DNA of 18,085 nucleotides from Halieaceae bacterium (GCA_003523185.1 DPGN01000036.1:2228-20312); one strand, 5' to 3'; counted from the stretch's first letter, positions 1 through 8,454 are shown. The notes: a model not told the origin generated them from the letters alone. Translations and numbers: made by a program.

Positions 1-8
1 ATTGTTGC

Positions 9-47
9 TTTGAAAAGAGGCTAATCTGTCCAACGCTCACTATGTGA
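9..47 (+). repeat. Copy 1 of a short intergenic motif shared with 15421-15473
   Basis: The bases just upstream of dusA contain TTTGAAAAG (9-17), CTGTC (26-30), four unlike bases, and then GCTCACTATGTGA (35-47). The same ordered parts recur at 15421-15473 with one mismatch in the 13-base block and a spacer 14 bases longer. The core TCAC-N3-GTGA is an inverted repeat, so it could be a protein-binding site or a small hairpin. No recognised regulator consensus fits. I found it by eye, so chance similarity is possible. Confidence 0.3.
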
Positions 48-57
48 CAATATCGTA

Positions 58-1071
58 ATGAATGATTCGAGCAAGCCAAAGATAAACAGCCCATGGCGTT
101 TTAGTACAGCGCCCTGCATGGACTGGAGCGACCGGCACTGCCGGTATTTTTGGCGCCTCATGACTCGGCATACCCGCGTTTACACCGAAATGGTCACCAC
201 AGGTGCGTTAATTCATGGTGACAGCGACAGGCACCTTCGATTCAACGAGGAAGAACATCCGGTTGCCCTGCAATTAGGTGGGTCAATCCCAGCCGACCTT
301 GCCGTCGCAGCCAAAATGGGTGCGAGCTATGGCTACGATGAGATCAGTCTCAACTGCGGATGCCCGTCAGATCGTGTTCAGAACGGTGCCTTTGGTGCCT
401 GCTTGATGCGTGAGCCCGAGCTCGTTCGCGACTGCGTTGCGACAATGAATGAGGCCGTCGAGTTGCCAGTAACCGTAAAACACAGGCTGGGCATCGATGA
501 TGACAATAGCTACGACATTGTCCGCGATTTTTGCGGGACCGTAGCTGAGGGCGGCTGTGAGGTCTTCATTGCGCACGCACGCAACGCCTGGTTACAGGGA
601 CTATCGCCCAAAGAGAATAGAGAAGTCCCACCGCTTAGATACGAGTGGGTATACCAGCTAAAACGCGACTTTCCCGACCTCACCATTGTGTTGAACGGTG
701 GCATTACCTCGCTCGATGACTGTCAGGCGCATCTCAATCATGTGGATGGCGTCATGTTGGGGCGCGAGCCCTATCAGAACCCATGGTTGCTATCTCAAGT
801 AGACGCTCAGCTGTTTGACGACACTGACGGGGATATGTCTCGCTACGATGTCGCCTTGGCATTGATACCTTACTTGGAGACTGTCCTCGCGCAAGGTGGT
901 CGAGTGAACCATGTGCTTCGTCACGTGTTGGGTTTGTATCAGCGACAACCGGGTGGAAAGTTGTTTCGCAGACTGCTGAGCGAGGGTATGCACAAGACGG
1001 GCGCAGATGCGGCACTCTTTAAAGAAGCGGTGGATGCTACTGAGGCACTAATCGCCCGCCGTAGCGCTTAA
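58..1071 (+). CDS. dusA: tRNA-dihydrouridine(20/20a) synthase DusA
   Basis: This is an FMN- and NADPH-dependent cytosolic enzyme that reduces uridine to dihydrouridine at positions 20/20a of the tRNA D-loop. The 337-residue product has the family's usual length and aligns by eye along its whole length with E. coli DusA. It shows the N-terminal FSTAP...DWSDRHCRYF block (residues 16-31), YTEMVTTGA (42-50), and NCGCPSDRVQNG (99-110), where Cys102 is the expected catalytic acid. Further on are ARNAWLQGLSPKENRE, NGGI in the phosphate-binding part of the TIM barrel, and MLGREPYQNP. The C-terminal helical domain is present. Residue 20 is Cys where relatives usually have Met or Leu. ATG at 58 is the only usable start, because an in-frame stop lies at 22-24 and residues 16-31 are conserved. 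No strong Shine-Dalgarno is visible. The gene converges on mlaA and the two stops overlap by four bases. Confidence 0.96.
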   Translation: MNDSSKPKINSPWRFSTAPCMDWSDRHCRYFWRLMTRHTRVYTEMVTTGALIHGDSDRHLRFNEEEHPVALQLGGSIPADLAVAAKMGASYGYDEISLNCGCPSDRVQNGAFGACLMREPELVRDCVATMNEAVELPVTVKHRLGIDDDNSYDIVRDFCGTVAEGGCEVFIAHARNAWLQGLSPKENREVPPLRYEWVYQLKRDFPDLTIVLNGGITSLDDCQAHLNHVDGVMLGREPYQNPWLLSQVDAQLFDDTDGDMSRYDVALALIPYLETVLAQGGRVNHVLRHVLGLYQRQPGGKLFRRLLSEGMHKTGADAALFKEAVDATEALIARRSA

Positions 1072-1793
1072 AAGTCCTCGTCCCACTCGTCTTCTTCGAA
1101 ATCAGAGAACTTATCTTCGACCACACCATCATTCACCAAGGCCTCGCGGTTCTGTAGGTAAGCATCGCGAATAAAGACATAGCGATCACCCGTGATGAGA
1201 TCCTCAGCCTCCAGAAGGTCCGCTCGGTACTCTAATGCCCGCCACCCTCTTGACCCCCAGGTAATAAGGTCATCATCAAATACGTAGTCGTTGGCTGACA
1301 TAAAGCTGTCAGTGATATCGCCAATACCGGACCGGAATGTTCTAGGCCCGAGAAATGGCACCATGACGTACGGTCCCTCCGGAGCACCCCAGCGAGCAAG
1401 GGTATGACCGAAGTCAGTCTCATAGGATTCAATCCCCATATCACTGGCGACATCGATGACGCCCAGCAAACCGAGCGTCGAATTAATCAGCACTCGTCCC
1501 GTATTTTTTACGGCATAGCCAGGCCTACCTTGCAGCAGGGCATTCACCGCAGCGTTCACGTCGGTTAGATTATCGTAGGCGTTCATCAATCCGCGCCGGA
1601 TAGGCTTGGGGACACTTTCATCGTAGGCAACCGCAATCGGTCTTAGGATCGCTGCATCAGCGGCATCGTTGAATTCGAGAATCTCACGATTGAGTGACTC
1701 AAAGGGGTCGTCATTCGCCATGGCAGGCGCCACAGCAACCGCGAGCCAGATCGCTAGGACTATCGACGTTACTAGATTAGATGCTGATGACAC
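1068..1793 (-). CDS. mlaA: MlaA (VacJ)-family phospholipid-asymmetry protein, without lipobox
   Basis: MlaA removes mislocalised phospholipids from the outer leaflet of the outer membrane and passes them to the Mla pathway. The family is recognised from DPFESLNREILEFN after the signal peptide, the block around RPIAVAYDESVPKPIRRGL, the INSTLGLLGVIDVA segment, DFGHTLARWG, GPYVMVPFLGP, and the terminal RDAYLQNREAL. I take GTG at 1793 as the start (241 residues). It gives a compact signal peptide (hydrophobic residues 8-22, AMA cleavage after residue 26) and has GAGA just upstream. A TTG at 1847 would add 18 residues and overlap the hrpA stop. Classical MlaA is a lipoprotein, but no Cys lies at the cleavage site, so the mature protein should be soluble or anchored only by its own helices. 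The last 20 residues are strongly acidic (EEDEWDED). It is last in the run fadD-hrpA-mlaA. No other mla gene is in the window. Confidence 0.9.
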   Translation of the reverse strand: MSSASNLVTSIVLAIWLAVAVAPAMANDDPFESLNREILEFNDAADAAILRPIAVAYDESVPKPIRRGLMNAYDNLTDVNAAVNALLQGRPGYAVKNTGRVLINSTLGLLGVIDVASDMGIESYETDFGHTLARWGAPEGPYVMVPFLGPRTFRSGIGDITDSFMSANDYVFDDDLITWGSRGWRALEYRADLLEAEDLITGDRYVFIRDAYLQNREALVNDGVVEDKFSDFEEDEWDEDF

Positions 1794-1843
1794 TCTGAAT
1801 TTCTCGCTTGTACATGTCGTTATTTTAACAAAAAGTATGAATA

Positions 1844-4800
1844 TCAACGCGGATTATTTGTCATCCACCCCTCAACAGATAGCCACTGCTGATCAAGGCG
1901 CTTTGCCGAGACGGGTAATTTCGTACCCAGCTGCTGAGCGAATAAGGACACGCGAAACTCCTCTAGCATCCAGCGGAAGCGAACTGCCTCAGGACACAGA
2001 ACGTCGAGCCCGGGATACCGTTTCTTGCCATCATTCAATCGCTGGACTTGCGGCAACAACATCGCCATGGACTTGTCGTCCTTACCGCCCTGCGCTGGTA
2101 GACGCTCGGCACGATTTGCGATCGCCTTGAGGTATCGCGGGTAATAGGTTATCCACTCTGAGGGGGTCTCGATCAGGCTTTTCGGACTGAACAGCATCTG
2201 CAATTGCTGCTCCATATCTGCCCGCGCCTCCGCGTATTCATTCGCGCCGTAGCGCGAGAGTACAGTCCACGTGTCAGACGCAACCTTAATCGCTTGCGCC
2301 AAGTGGTTTCCCATCTCCAGCACATGGGGCACCCACTGTGCAGTAACGGCTCGTTGAACAGACGTAAACTCATCCTGCGATCTAGGTAGCTTCACGCCGT
2401 CGAGTAGCTGCCATAAACCACTTTCGATGATGGCATCCACCAACGACTCGCGCTCCAACCGAGCACCGGCAAGAGATAGTTTTGACATGTTATCGACAAA
2501 TAGCTGCTTTTTTAGGTATTTCGCCGTCTTTAGGTCACTTTGAAGTAGAAGCCCTGCCACGCCGAGGCGGTGCTGGCGGTCCGCCTCCACCGGGTAATCG
2601 AGGAGACGAACGGACAGCTGCCCCGAACCCTCCTTAATCACCGCGGGGTAGGCCAATACCTCGGCGCCTGCTGACCTGCCGCGCCACTCAGTCGGTAAAT
2701 CATCGAAATCCCAGCGCGTTACATTGACCCGCTCGACGTTGTTCCGAGTGGTGACCACCTCAACCGGTGAATTGCTGCGGAACTCGGACACCAGCGCAGC
2801 GAGATCACGACCTTCTGCTAGTAGTTTTTTACGATCATCGACTACGCGAATATTCATCAAATAGAACGACTCGATATCGACTTGCGCCCAATCGCTGGCA
2901 GAAACACTGACGGAGCGAAGGGCCTTAATTTCTCGAGTCAGCGAATGGGACAGTGGTTCGTCGGCTGCTGTCAGACGCTCCAGCAATGCGTCTGCAACGT
3001 CCGGTGCGGGCACAAGTTGCTTGCGCAGCTGTTTCGGCAAACCCTTGATCATGGCAATCAACTTGTCCCTCAAAAGGCCGGGGACCAACCATTCAAAACG
3101 ATATCGCGGTACACGGTTCATCAGCGCGCGGGGAATAGTGACCGTGACACCGTCCCGATTACCCCCGGGCTCGAACTGATAACTCAACTGAAAGCTAATG
3201 TCGCCTAACGTCAGTGTTTTCGGGAACTGCGCCTCAACTTCACCACCCGGGTCACGTGTCAGCACTTGTTCTCGGTTCATCCTGAGGCTTTGCGCAGCGG
3301 CCTCGTCACGACGCAACCACTTATCAAGCGCTACCCCGCTCGCACAGTCCGCTGGCAGTCGCTCATCATAGAACCGGACCATCGACTCCTCGTCGACCAA
3401 GAGGTCACGCCGCCGAGTCCTCGACTCAAGCTCCATGACATCGTTAACGAGTTTTAAATTGTGCTTCAAGAAAACCGGTGGCTGGCGGTAATTTCCAGAA
3501 ACCAGACCGTCACGGATCATGATGGATCTTGATGTTTTCGGATCGATACCCGCGTAATGCACCCTTTGCCCGTCACTGATAGTTAAACCAAACAGTGACA
3601 CCCGCTCTTTGGCCATGACACGACTCGACCGCGCGTTCCAGGCTGGCTCGTAGTGATGGCGCTTGAGAAGCGCCGGGTTGGTCTCGAGAAGCCAGCTGGG
3701 CTCGATGGCAGCGCATTGGCGAGCGAAGACCTGTGAGGTCTCCACCAGTTCGGCTGCAACCAACCATTTGGGCGGCTTTTTGTACTGTCCCGACGCCGGA
3801 AACACCTGTGCCTTTCGGTTGCGAGCAGCATTGAACCGACGACCCTCATCTTGCTGAGCAATATTCCCCAATAAGCCCGACAACAGCGCACGATGAATGG
3901 CCTCGTATTTATCCTCGTAGGATTTTAGTTCGGTAACCCGAAACTTCATCTGACGACACGAGACCACCAGCTGGTAGTGAACCTCGCGCCATTCCTTGAT
4001 ACGCAAGTAGGAGAGAAACTCCCGATCGCACAGCTTACGAAACTGATTTTGGCTCAGGGCCTGCCGCTGTTCCTCCAAGTATTGCCATAGATTGAGCCAG
4101 GCAATGAAATCTGACTGGGGATTGTTGAATCTTGCGTGCTGCTGATCAGACTGCGCACGCTTCTCTTGGGGTCGTTCGCGTGGGTCCTGAACCGACAGAG
4201 CACTGATGATGACCAGTGCCTCATTCAGGCAGTCACGGCTCGCTGCATCCAACAAAATACGGCTCAATTTTGGGTCGACCGGTAGCTTCGCCATGGCCCG
4301 ACCTAGGGGCGTGAGCTTGGCATTACCATCGACGGCACCCAACTCTGTCAGCAGTCGAAAACCATCGCGAACCATTTTGGGGTCGGGCGGATCGACAAAA
4401 GGAAACTGCCGCACGTCCCCCAATCCCAGCTCCAGCATTCTCAGAATCACCGACGCAAGATTCGTGCGTAAAATCTCGGCGTCAGTAAACTCAGGACGCG
4501 CGGCAAAGTCCTGCTCAGAATAAAGCCTAAAGCACACCCCTGCAGCCACTCGACCGCAGCGGCCCTTTCGCTGGTTAGCACTCGCCTGTGAAATAGATTC
4601 AATTGGCAACCGCTGAAGACCAGATCGGTGACTGTAACGACTGATGCGCGCATCACCCGGGTCAATGACATACCGGATACCGGGTACCGTCAGCGATGTC
4701 TCCGCCACGTTGGTTGCAAGGACGACGCGCATACCTGCACCGGTACGGTTAAAGACACGGTTCTGCTCGGCATTACTGAGGCGAGCGTAGAGAGGTAATA

Positions 4801-5590
4801 CCTGAATCCGATCACGACCCCGGAGTTCTTTGGCAAGGTCACGTATCTGCCGCTCACCCGGACAGAAAACCAGCACATCTCCACGAGGACCGTACCGCTC
4901 CGCCTCAATTTCATCGACAAGCTGAGATACCTGCCGCTGCAATCCTCGGTCACGATCCTCAACACTGTCGAGATAGTGGACGTCCACAGGGTAAGCACGG
5001 CCCGAGACCTCGATAACAGGGGCATCATGAAAGTGCTGACTGAATCGCTCTACGTCAATCGTTGCCGACGTGATGATGACTTTCAGATCAGGGCGTTTGG
5101 GCAGCAGTCGCTTCAAATACCCAAGAATAAAATCGATATTGAGGCTGCGCTCGTGCGCCTCATCAATGATCAGCGTGTCATACGCCTGAAGCTGACGATC
5201 TCGCGATAACTCCGTCAATAAAATACCGTCGGTCATCACTTTTACGGCGGTTTGCTCGGTCACATCGTCATTGAAGCGCACCTGATAACCGACCAGACCA
5301 CCCACGGTGGTGTTTAGCTCTTCAGCAATGCGGCTTGAAACGGCGCGAGCGGCAATACGGCGAGGCTGAGTGTGCCCTATTCGCTTCTCGCGGCCACGGC
5401 CCAGTTCGAGACACATCTTAGGCAGTTGCGTAGTCTTACCGGAGCCTGTCTCACCCGCGATCACGACGACCTGATTCTCGGCGATAGCGCGCATGATTTC
5501 GTCTTTGCGCGCAACAACCGGGAGTTGCTCGGGATATGAAATGTGTTGAGGAACTAGCCGCTCGATGCGGCCCTCATGACTTTTACTCAC
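1844..5590 (-). CDS. hrpA: ATP-dependent RNA helicase HrpA (DEAH box)
   Basis: This large DEAH/RHA helicase of 1248 residues acts on RNA in the cytosol; E. coli HrpA, about 1300 residues, has been linked to mRNA processing and ribosome rescue. Motif I GETGSGKT is at 46-53, DEAH at 143-146, SAT at 175-177, and motif VI QRKGRCGR at 340-347. LATNVAETSLTVPGIRYVID (291-310) is typical of the family. These are followed by HA2-like and OB-fold regions and the long C-terminal extension (DUF3418 type) that separates HrpA from the shorter HrpB. The N-terminus is about 60 residues shorter than in E. coli and lacks the charged leader before the RecA domain. The start is GTG at 5590, preceded by GAGGA at short spacing. 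The gene lies 29 bases after fadD. Its stop is next to the possible TTG start of mlaA, so cotranscription is likely. Confidence 0.96.
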   Translation of the reverse strand: MSKSHEGRIERLVPQHISYPEQLPVVARKDEIMRAIAENQVVVIAGETGSGKTTQLPKMCLELGRGREKRIGHTQPRRIAARAVSSRIAEELNTTVGGLVGYQVRFNDDVTEQTAVKVMTDGILLTELSRDRQLQAYDTLIIDEAHERSLNIDFILGYLKRLLPKRPDLKVIITSATIDVERFSQHFHDAPVIEVSGRAYPVDVHYLDSVEDRDRGLQRQVSQLVDEIEAERYGPRGDVLVFCPGERQIRDLAKELRGRDRIQVLPLYARLSNAEQNRVFNRTGAGMRVVLATNVAETSLTVPGIRYVIDPGDARISRYSHRSGLQRLPIESISQASANQRKGRCGRVAAGVCFRLYSEQDFAARPEFTDAEILRTNLASVILRMLELGLGDVRQFPFVDPPDPKMVRDGFRLLTELGAVDGNAKLTPLGRAMAKLPVDPKLSRILLDAASRDCLNEALVIISALSVQDPRERPQEKRAQSDQQHARFNNPQSDFIAWLNLWQYLEEQRQALSQNQFRKLCDREFLSYLRIKEWREVHYQLVVSCRQMKFRVTELKSYEDKYEAIHRALLSGLLGNIAQQDEGRRFNAARNRKAQVFPASGQYKKPPKWLVAAELVETSQVFARQCAAIEPSWLLETNPALLKRHHYEPAWNARSSRVMAKERVSLFGLTISDGQRVHYAGIDPKTSRSIMIRDGLVSGNYRQPPVFLKHNLKLVNDVMELESRTRRRDLLVDEESMVRFYDERLPADCASGVALDKWLRRDEAAAQSLRMNREQVLTRDPGGEVEAQFPKTLTLGDISFQLSYQFEPGGNRDGVTVTIPRALMNRVPRYRFEWLVPGLLRDKLIAMIKGLPKQLRKQLVPAPDVADALLERLTAADEPLSHSLTREIKALRSVSVSASDWAQVDIESFYLMNIRVVDDRKKLLAEGRDLAALVSEFRSNSPVEVVTTRNNVERVNVTRWDFDDLPTEWRGRSAGAEVLAYPAVIKEGSGQLSVRLLDYPVEADRQHRLGVAGLLLQSDLKTAKYLKKQLFVDNMSKLSLAGARLERESLVDAIIESGLWQLLDGVKLPRSQDEFTSVQRAVTAQWVPHVLEMGNHLAQAIKVASDTWTVLSRYGANEYAEARADMEQQLQMLFSPKSLIETPSEWITYYPRYLKAIANRAERLPAQGGKDDKSMAMLLPQVQRLNDGKKRYPGLDVLCPEAVRFRWMLEEFRVSLFAQQLGTKLPVSAKRLDQQWLSVEGWMTNNPR

Positions 5591-5619
5591 GCGTTCCTCA
5601 ATTCAACACATGTTTGATG

Positions 5620-7305
5620 TCAACCTTGGGTAGCGAGGTCTCTCAGCTCCCGACGAAGGATTTTACCCACATTGGTTTTGGGCAGATCATCCTGGAAAAC
5701 AATCGACTTTGGCACTTTGTAGGCAGTCACCTGCTCGCGCATATACGCGATCACCTCATCCTCGGTAAGCGCATCATTAGCCTTCACAACATACAGGCGA
5801 ATTGACTCTCCTGTCGCCTCTGATGGCAAGCCAACCGCGGCGCATTCGAGCACGCCCGGATGCTTGGCGCAGACGTCTTCCAGCTCGTTGGGATACACAT
5901 TGAATCCAGAAACGATGATCATGTCCTTAATGCGATCGACGATCTTTATGTAACCATCGGGCTGAATTACCGCGACGTCACCTGTCGAAAACCAACCCTC
6001 AGAATCAAGTACATCCGCTGTCGCTTCGGGACGCTGCCAGTAACCCTGCATTACCTGAGGCCCCTTAATGCACAGCTCTCCGGCCTCGCCAAAGCCCAGG
6101 GTTTCACCTGTATCACTCACCGTTTTAACGTAAGTCTGTGGCACAGGGATACCAATCGTACCCAACTGCCGGCCGTTACCCGGGTTCGTTGTGGCCGTTG
6201 GCGAGGTCTCGGTCAATCCGTAGCCCTCATAAACATTGCAACCGGTGACTTCTGCCCATCGCTCGGCAGCGGCCTGCGTTAGCGCCATACCACCGGACAT
6301 GGTCAGTTGCAGATTTTCAAAGGTGATATTTCTAAATCGCTCGTCGTTACAAAGCGCTACGAACAAGGTGTTAAGACCTGCAAACACGGTGGGCTTATAT
6401 TTTTCGAATGCGTCTACAACTGAGCCTAAGTCCCGAGGATTTGGAATAAATAGCGTGTGCGCCCCCTTACGAAGCGAATACATGGATACGGTGAAGGCGT
6501 AGATGTGATAGACGGGCAGCGGCTGCATAAACACACTGCCCTTGGCATCGATTCCAAAGGTCTCAAAGAATCCATCAATCTGCATAACATTGGCGACAAT
6601 GTTGCCGTGGGACAGCATGGCCCCCTTCGCGACCCCCGTCGTACCGCCTGTGTACTGCAACATCGCTAGATCATCGAGGCTTAGCTCTACCGGTGTGAAC
6701 TGGCCCTGAGCGCCTCGTTTCAGTGCATCATTGAACTTGATGACATTGGGCAAACTGACCTTGGGAACCATTTTTTTAATGTACTTAACAGCGGCATTCA
6801 ACAGCCAGCGCTTGGGCGCTGGATGAAGATCCGCGATTTCGGTCAGCACAATTTTCTCAATGCCTGTTTTGGCAACGACATTGGCAGCTGTTTCCGCCAC
6901 ATTCGCTTGTAAAACCAAAATGCGAGCGCCTGAGTCGTTCAGCTGATGCTCGAGTTCTCGCTCTGTGTAGAGAGGGTTGGTGTTTACCACGACCATACCC
7001 GCTCGGAGCGTTCCCAAGCAGGCGACCAAATACTGAATCAGATTGGGCATCTGTATCGCGACGCGATCACCACGGGCCAGCCCTGACTCATTCTGTAACC
7101 AGCTCGCAAAATTAGCCGATAAGCTGTCTAACTCAGCATAGGAGAGCGCATGCCCTACGCTCGAACACGCTGGCATATCCGCGAAGTCGGTCATTGCCTC
7201 CTCGAACAAAGCAACAATCGACGGATACGCTGTCACGTCAACATTCCATTCGATGTTGAGATCATCATAGCGCGCGGCAATGGCCGCAGAAATATCGGCT
7301 TGCAT
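5620..7305 (-). CDS. fadD: Long-chain fatty acid-CoA ligase FadD
   Basis: This enzyme activates long-chain fatty acids to acyl-CoA using ATP and CoA at the inner face of the membrane, the entry step of beta-oxidation. The 561 residues match the length of E. coli FadD. The AMP-binding P-loop YTGGTTGVAKG is at 218-228, GYGLTET at 361-367, and the FadD signature follows (GWFSTGDVAVIQPDGYIKIV, then DRIKDMIIVSGFNVYPNELE). The C-terminal PKTNVGKILRREL carries the catalytic Lys. The start is ATG at 7305, with GGGG eight bases upstream. It is the first gene of a minus-strand run with hrpA 29 bases downstream, and is divergent from the MaoC-type hydratase at 7376. Sharing a control region with a hydratase suggests lipid-responsive regulation, but I cannot identify an operator with confidence. 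Confidence 0.95.
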   Translation of the reverse strand: MQADISAAIAARYDDLNIEWNVDVTAYPSIVALFEEAMTDFADMPACSSVGHALSYAELDSLSANFASWLQNESGLARGDRVAIQMPNLIQYLVACLGTLRAGMVVVNTNPLYTERELEHQLNDSGARILVLQANVAETAANVVAKTGIEKIVLTEIADLHPAPKRWLLNAAVKYIKKMVPKVSLPNVIKFNDALKRGAQGQFTPVELSLDDLAMLQYTGGTTGVAKGAMLSHGNIVANVMQIDGFFETFGIDAKGSVFMQPLPVYHIYAFTVSMYSLRKGAHTLFIPNPRDLGSVVDAFEKYKPTVFAGLNTLFVALCNDERFRNITFENLQLTMSGGMALTQAAAERWAEVTGCNVYEGYGLTETSPTATTNPGNGRQLGTIGIPVPQTYVKTVSDTGETLGFGEAGELCIKGPQVMQGYWQRPEATADVLDSEGWFSTGDVAVIQPDGYIKIVDRIKDMIIVSGFNVYPNELEDVCAKHPGVLECAAVGLPSEATGESIRLYVVKANDALTEDEVIAYMREQVTAYKVPKSIVFQDDLPKTNVGKILRRELRDLATQG

Positions 7306-7375
7306 TCAGTTAACCCCGTTTTTTTGATTATGGTATTTTTGAACGACTCAACAGCCGTTTCCGCGAGGTACCCCC
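7306..7375. promoter_or_regulatory. Divergent promoter region between fadD and the MaoC-type hydratase
   Basis: This 70-base spacer separates two start codons on opposite strands and contains a T-rich patch (7319-7340). On the plus strand, TG-N-TATTTT at 7331-7339 resembles an extended -10 box. On the minus strand, CATAAT (7331-7326) resembles a -10 box, but the nearest -35-like TTGAGT is only 14 bases away. GAGG at 7365-7368 is a well-placed ribosome-binding site for the hydratase. The promoters are inferred. Confidence 0.4.
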
Positions 7376-7879
7376 ATGGACATCACTAACATAACGTTTG
7401 ACGAACTCGCGATCGGAGATGGTATCGAAGTTAGCCGCTTAGTCACAGCGCGAGATGTCGAACTTTTTGCCGTAGTGTCGGGCGATCACAACCCTCTGCA
7501 CCTCGATCCCGAGTACGCAGCTACGACACAGTTCGGCGAGTGTATTGGTCATGGCATGCTGATTGGTGCTTTTGTGAGCGCGGTGATTGGACTTGAGTTC
7601 ATGGGACCGGGCACCGTCTATCTGGGCCAGAACCTCGAGTTTCGGTCGCCCATTTTTCTCGGAGACACCCTCAGCATTGGCTTAACCGTAAGCGACAAAC
7701 ACGCACGAAAGCCATGGGTCACCATGGCGCTGTCCGTGAAGAATCAGGATGGAAAAGAAGTCTGTCGGGGTGAATCTCGAGTGATTGCACCGACTGAGAA
7801 GAAAACCGTAACAGTCGTACCCCCACCTTCGGTCGAACTGTTAGATCACGACTCGCCACGCTTGGCTGACACGAACTGA
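7376..7879 (+). CDS. MaoC-like (R)-specific enoyl-CoA hydratase (PhaJ type)
   Basis: This is a hot-dog-fold hydratase of 167 residues. The family hydrates trans-2-enoyl-CoA to (R)-3-hydroxyacyl-CoA, linking beta-oxidation intermediates to polyhydroxyalkanoate or other lipid synthesis. The hydratase-2 motif is clear: SGDHNPLHLDPEYA at 35-48 with the catalytic pair Asp37 and His42, followed by GECIGHGMLIGAF (54-66). The pattern of GTVYLGQNLEFRSPIFLGDT is also typical. The last 30 residues or so after the fold (proline- and charge-rich) look like an unstructured tail. The start is ATG at 7376 with GAGG seven bases upstream. It is divergent from fadD, which supports a role in acyl-CoA metabolism. 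No PHA synthase is in the window, so the product's fate is unknown. The 3' end overlaps the convergent gene at 7846-8346 by 34 bases. Confidence 0.88.
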   Translation: MDITNITFDELAIGDGIEVSRLVTARDVELFAVVSGDHNPLHLDPEYAATTQFGECIGHGMLIGAFVSAVIGLEFMGPGTVYLGQNLEFRSPIFLGDTLSIGLTVSDKHARKPWVTMALSVKNQDGKEVCRGESRVIAPTEKKTVTVVPPPSVELLDHDSPRLADTN

Positions 7880-8346
7880 TCAGGATCCATATACATCAAC
7901 TCGACGACAATCTTGGGCTCACTTTTAGACGGTGTCATAGCCACCATAAGCACGTTGATGTCCTCACCGTGCTGCGTTGGGCCCGACGCACCGAGCAGGC
8001 GTGTATCGGTTGCGACACCATTCGCGTCGTTGGCCGTGAACGTTTTCAGCGCACCCTCTTTACTGAGGACTGTCAGCAGCTCCTTAAGCAAAGCGACCAA
8101 GCCGTCTCTAAAACGGGTGTAGTTGATGTCACCACGGTAGGCAGACATGTCAAGCTTCATGTTGAGCTGAACGGTTTCGTCGCCCTCAAATTCGAGTTGG
8201 GTAATGGCGACTACTTCGCCGTCAACGAGGCGCCGAAACACGCCTTTAGATACAGTACGTGTCGTCTCGAAGAACGCTTTGTTCAACAAGTGAGCCGTTA
8301 GCTGGCCCAACTGGTCGTATGTCATCGTAGAATTACCCAATGCCAT
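7846..8346 (-). CDS. Uncharacterised 166-residue cytosolic protein
   Basis: I do not recognise the family. The product is soluble, with no signal peptide or membrane segment. It opens with a helix-like stretch (residues 8-25), then has alternating beta-like segments, one of them rich in Glu and Asp (EFEGDETVQLNMKLDMSAY). A helix around RDGLVALLKELLTVLS follows, and then a final beta pair ending in VVELMYMDPDQF. Support for a real gene: an ATG start at 8346 with GGGAAG upstream, complete coverage of the space between two confident genes, and a head-to-head position with mnmC. It overlaps the 3' end of the hydratase by 34 bases on the opposite strand, so its last 10 or so codons are constrained by that gene. 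The ATG at residue 8 is an alternative start. Confidence 0.72.
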   Translation of the reverse strand: MALGNSTMTYDQLGQLTAHLLNKAFFETTRTVSKGVFRRLVDGEVVAITQLEFEGDETVQLNMKLDMSAYRGDINYTRFRDGLVALLKELLTVLSKEGALKTFTANDANGVATDTRLLGASGPTQHGEDINVLMVAMTPSKSEPKIVVELMYMDPDQFVSAKRGES

Positions 8347-8401
8347 GATTACTTCCCAACAATTAGATCGAAAAATGAATAGTCTAGACGCACCGCTGTC
8401 T

Positions 8402-8407
8402 TATAGT
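8402..8407 (+). promoter_or_regulatory. Possible -10 box for mnmC
   Basis: TATAGT matches the sigma-70 -10 consensus at five of six positions and lies about 48 bases before the preferred ATG of mnmC. No good -35 box lies 16-18 bases upstream. If real, transcription would begin near 8414, leaving almost no leader for the GTG at 8422 and so favouring the ATG at 8455. Confidence 0.25.
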
Positions 8408-8454
8408 TTCCGTATGGAAGTGTGGGCGCTACTCCGGAGAGAGAGCTTATCAGT

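Noticed and set aside
1793..1847. Cys at residue 12 of the longer mlaA frame as a possible lipobox (ITTC)
   Set aside because: The -1 residue is Thr, the preceding hydrophobic stretch is too short and has no basic start, and a proper signal peptide follows further on.
1669..2130. Open frame of 153 codons on the plus strand over the mlaA/hrpA junction
   Set aside because: It is antisense to two confident genes, has an amino-acid make-up unlike real proteins, and has no ribosome-binding site.
3583..3891. Open frames of about 100 codons within hrpA, as also within fadD (5860-6282), mnmC (9664-10101) and the transporter gene (17615-18016)
   Set aside because: All lie within confident genes in other frames or on the other strand and show no domain or start signal of their own.
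8376..8396. Palindrome GTCTAGAC upstream of mnmC as an operator
   Set aside because: Eight-base palindromes are common by chance in a window of this size and nothing else supports a binding site.
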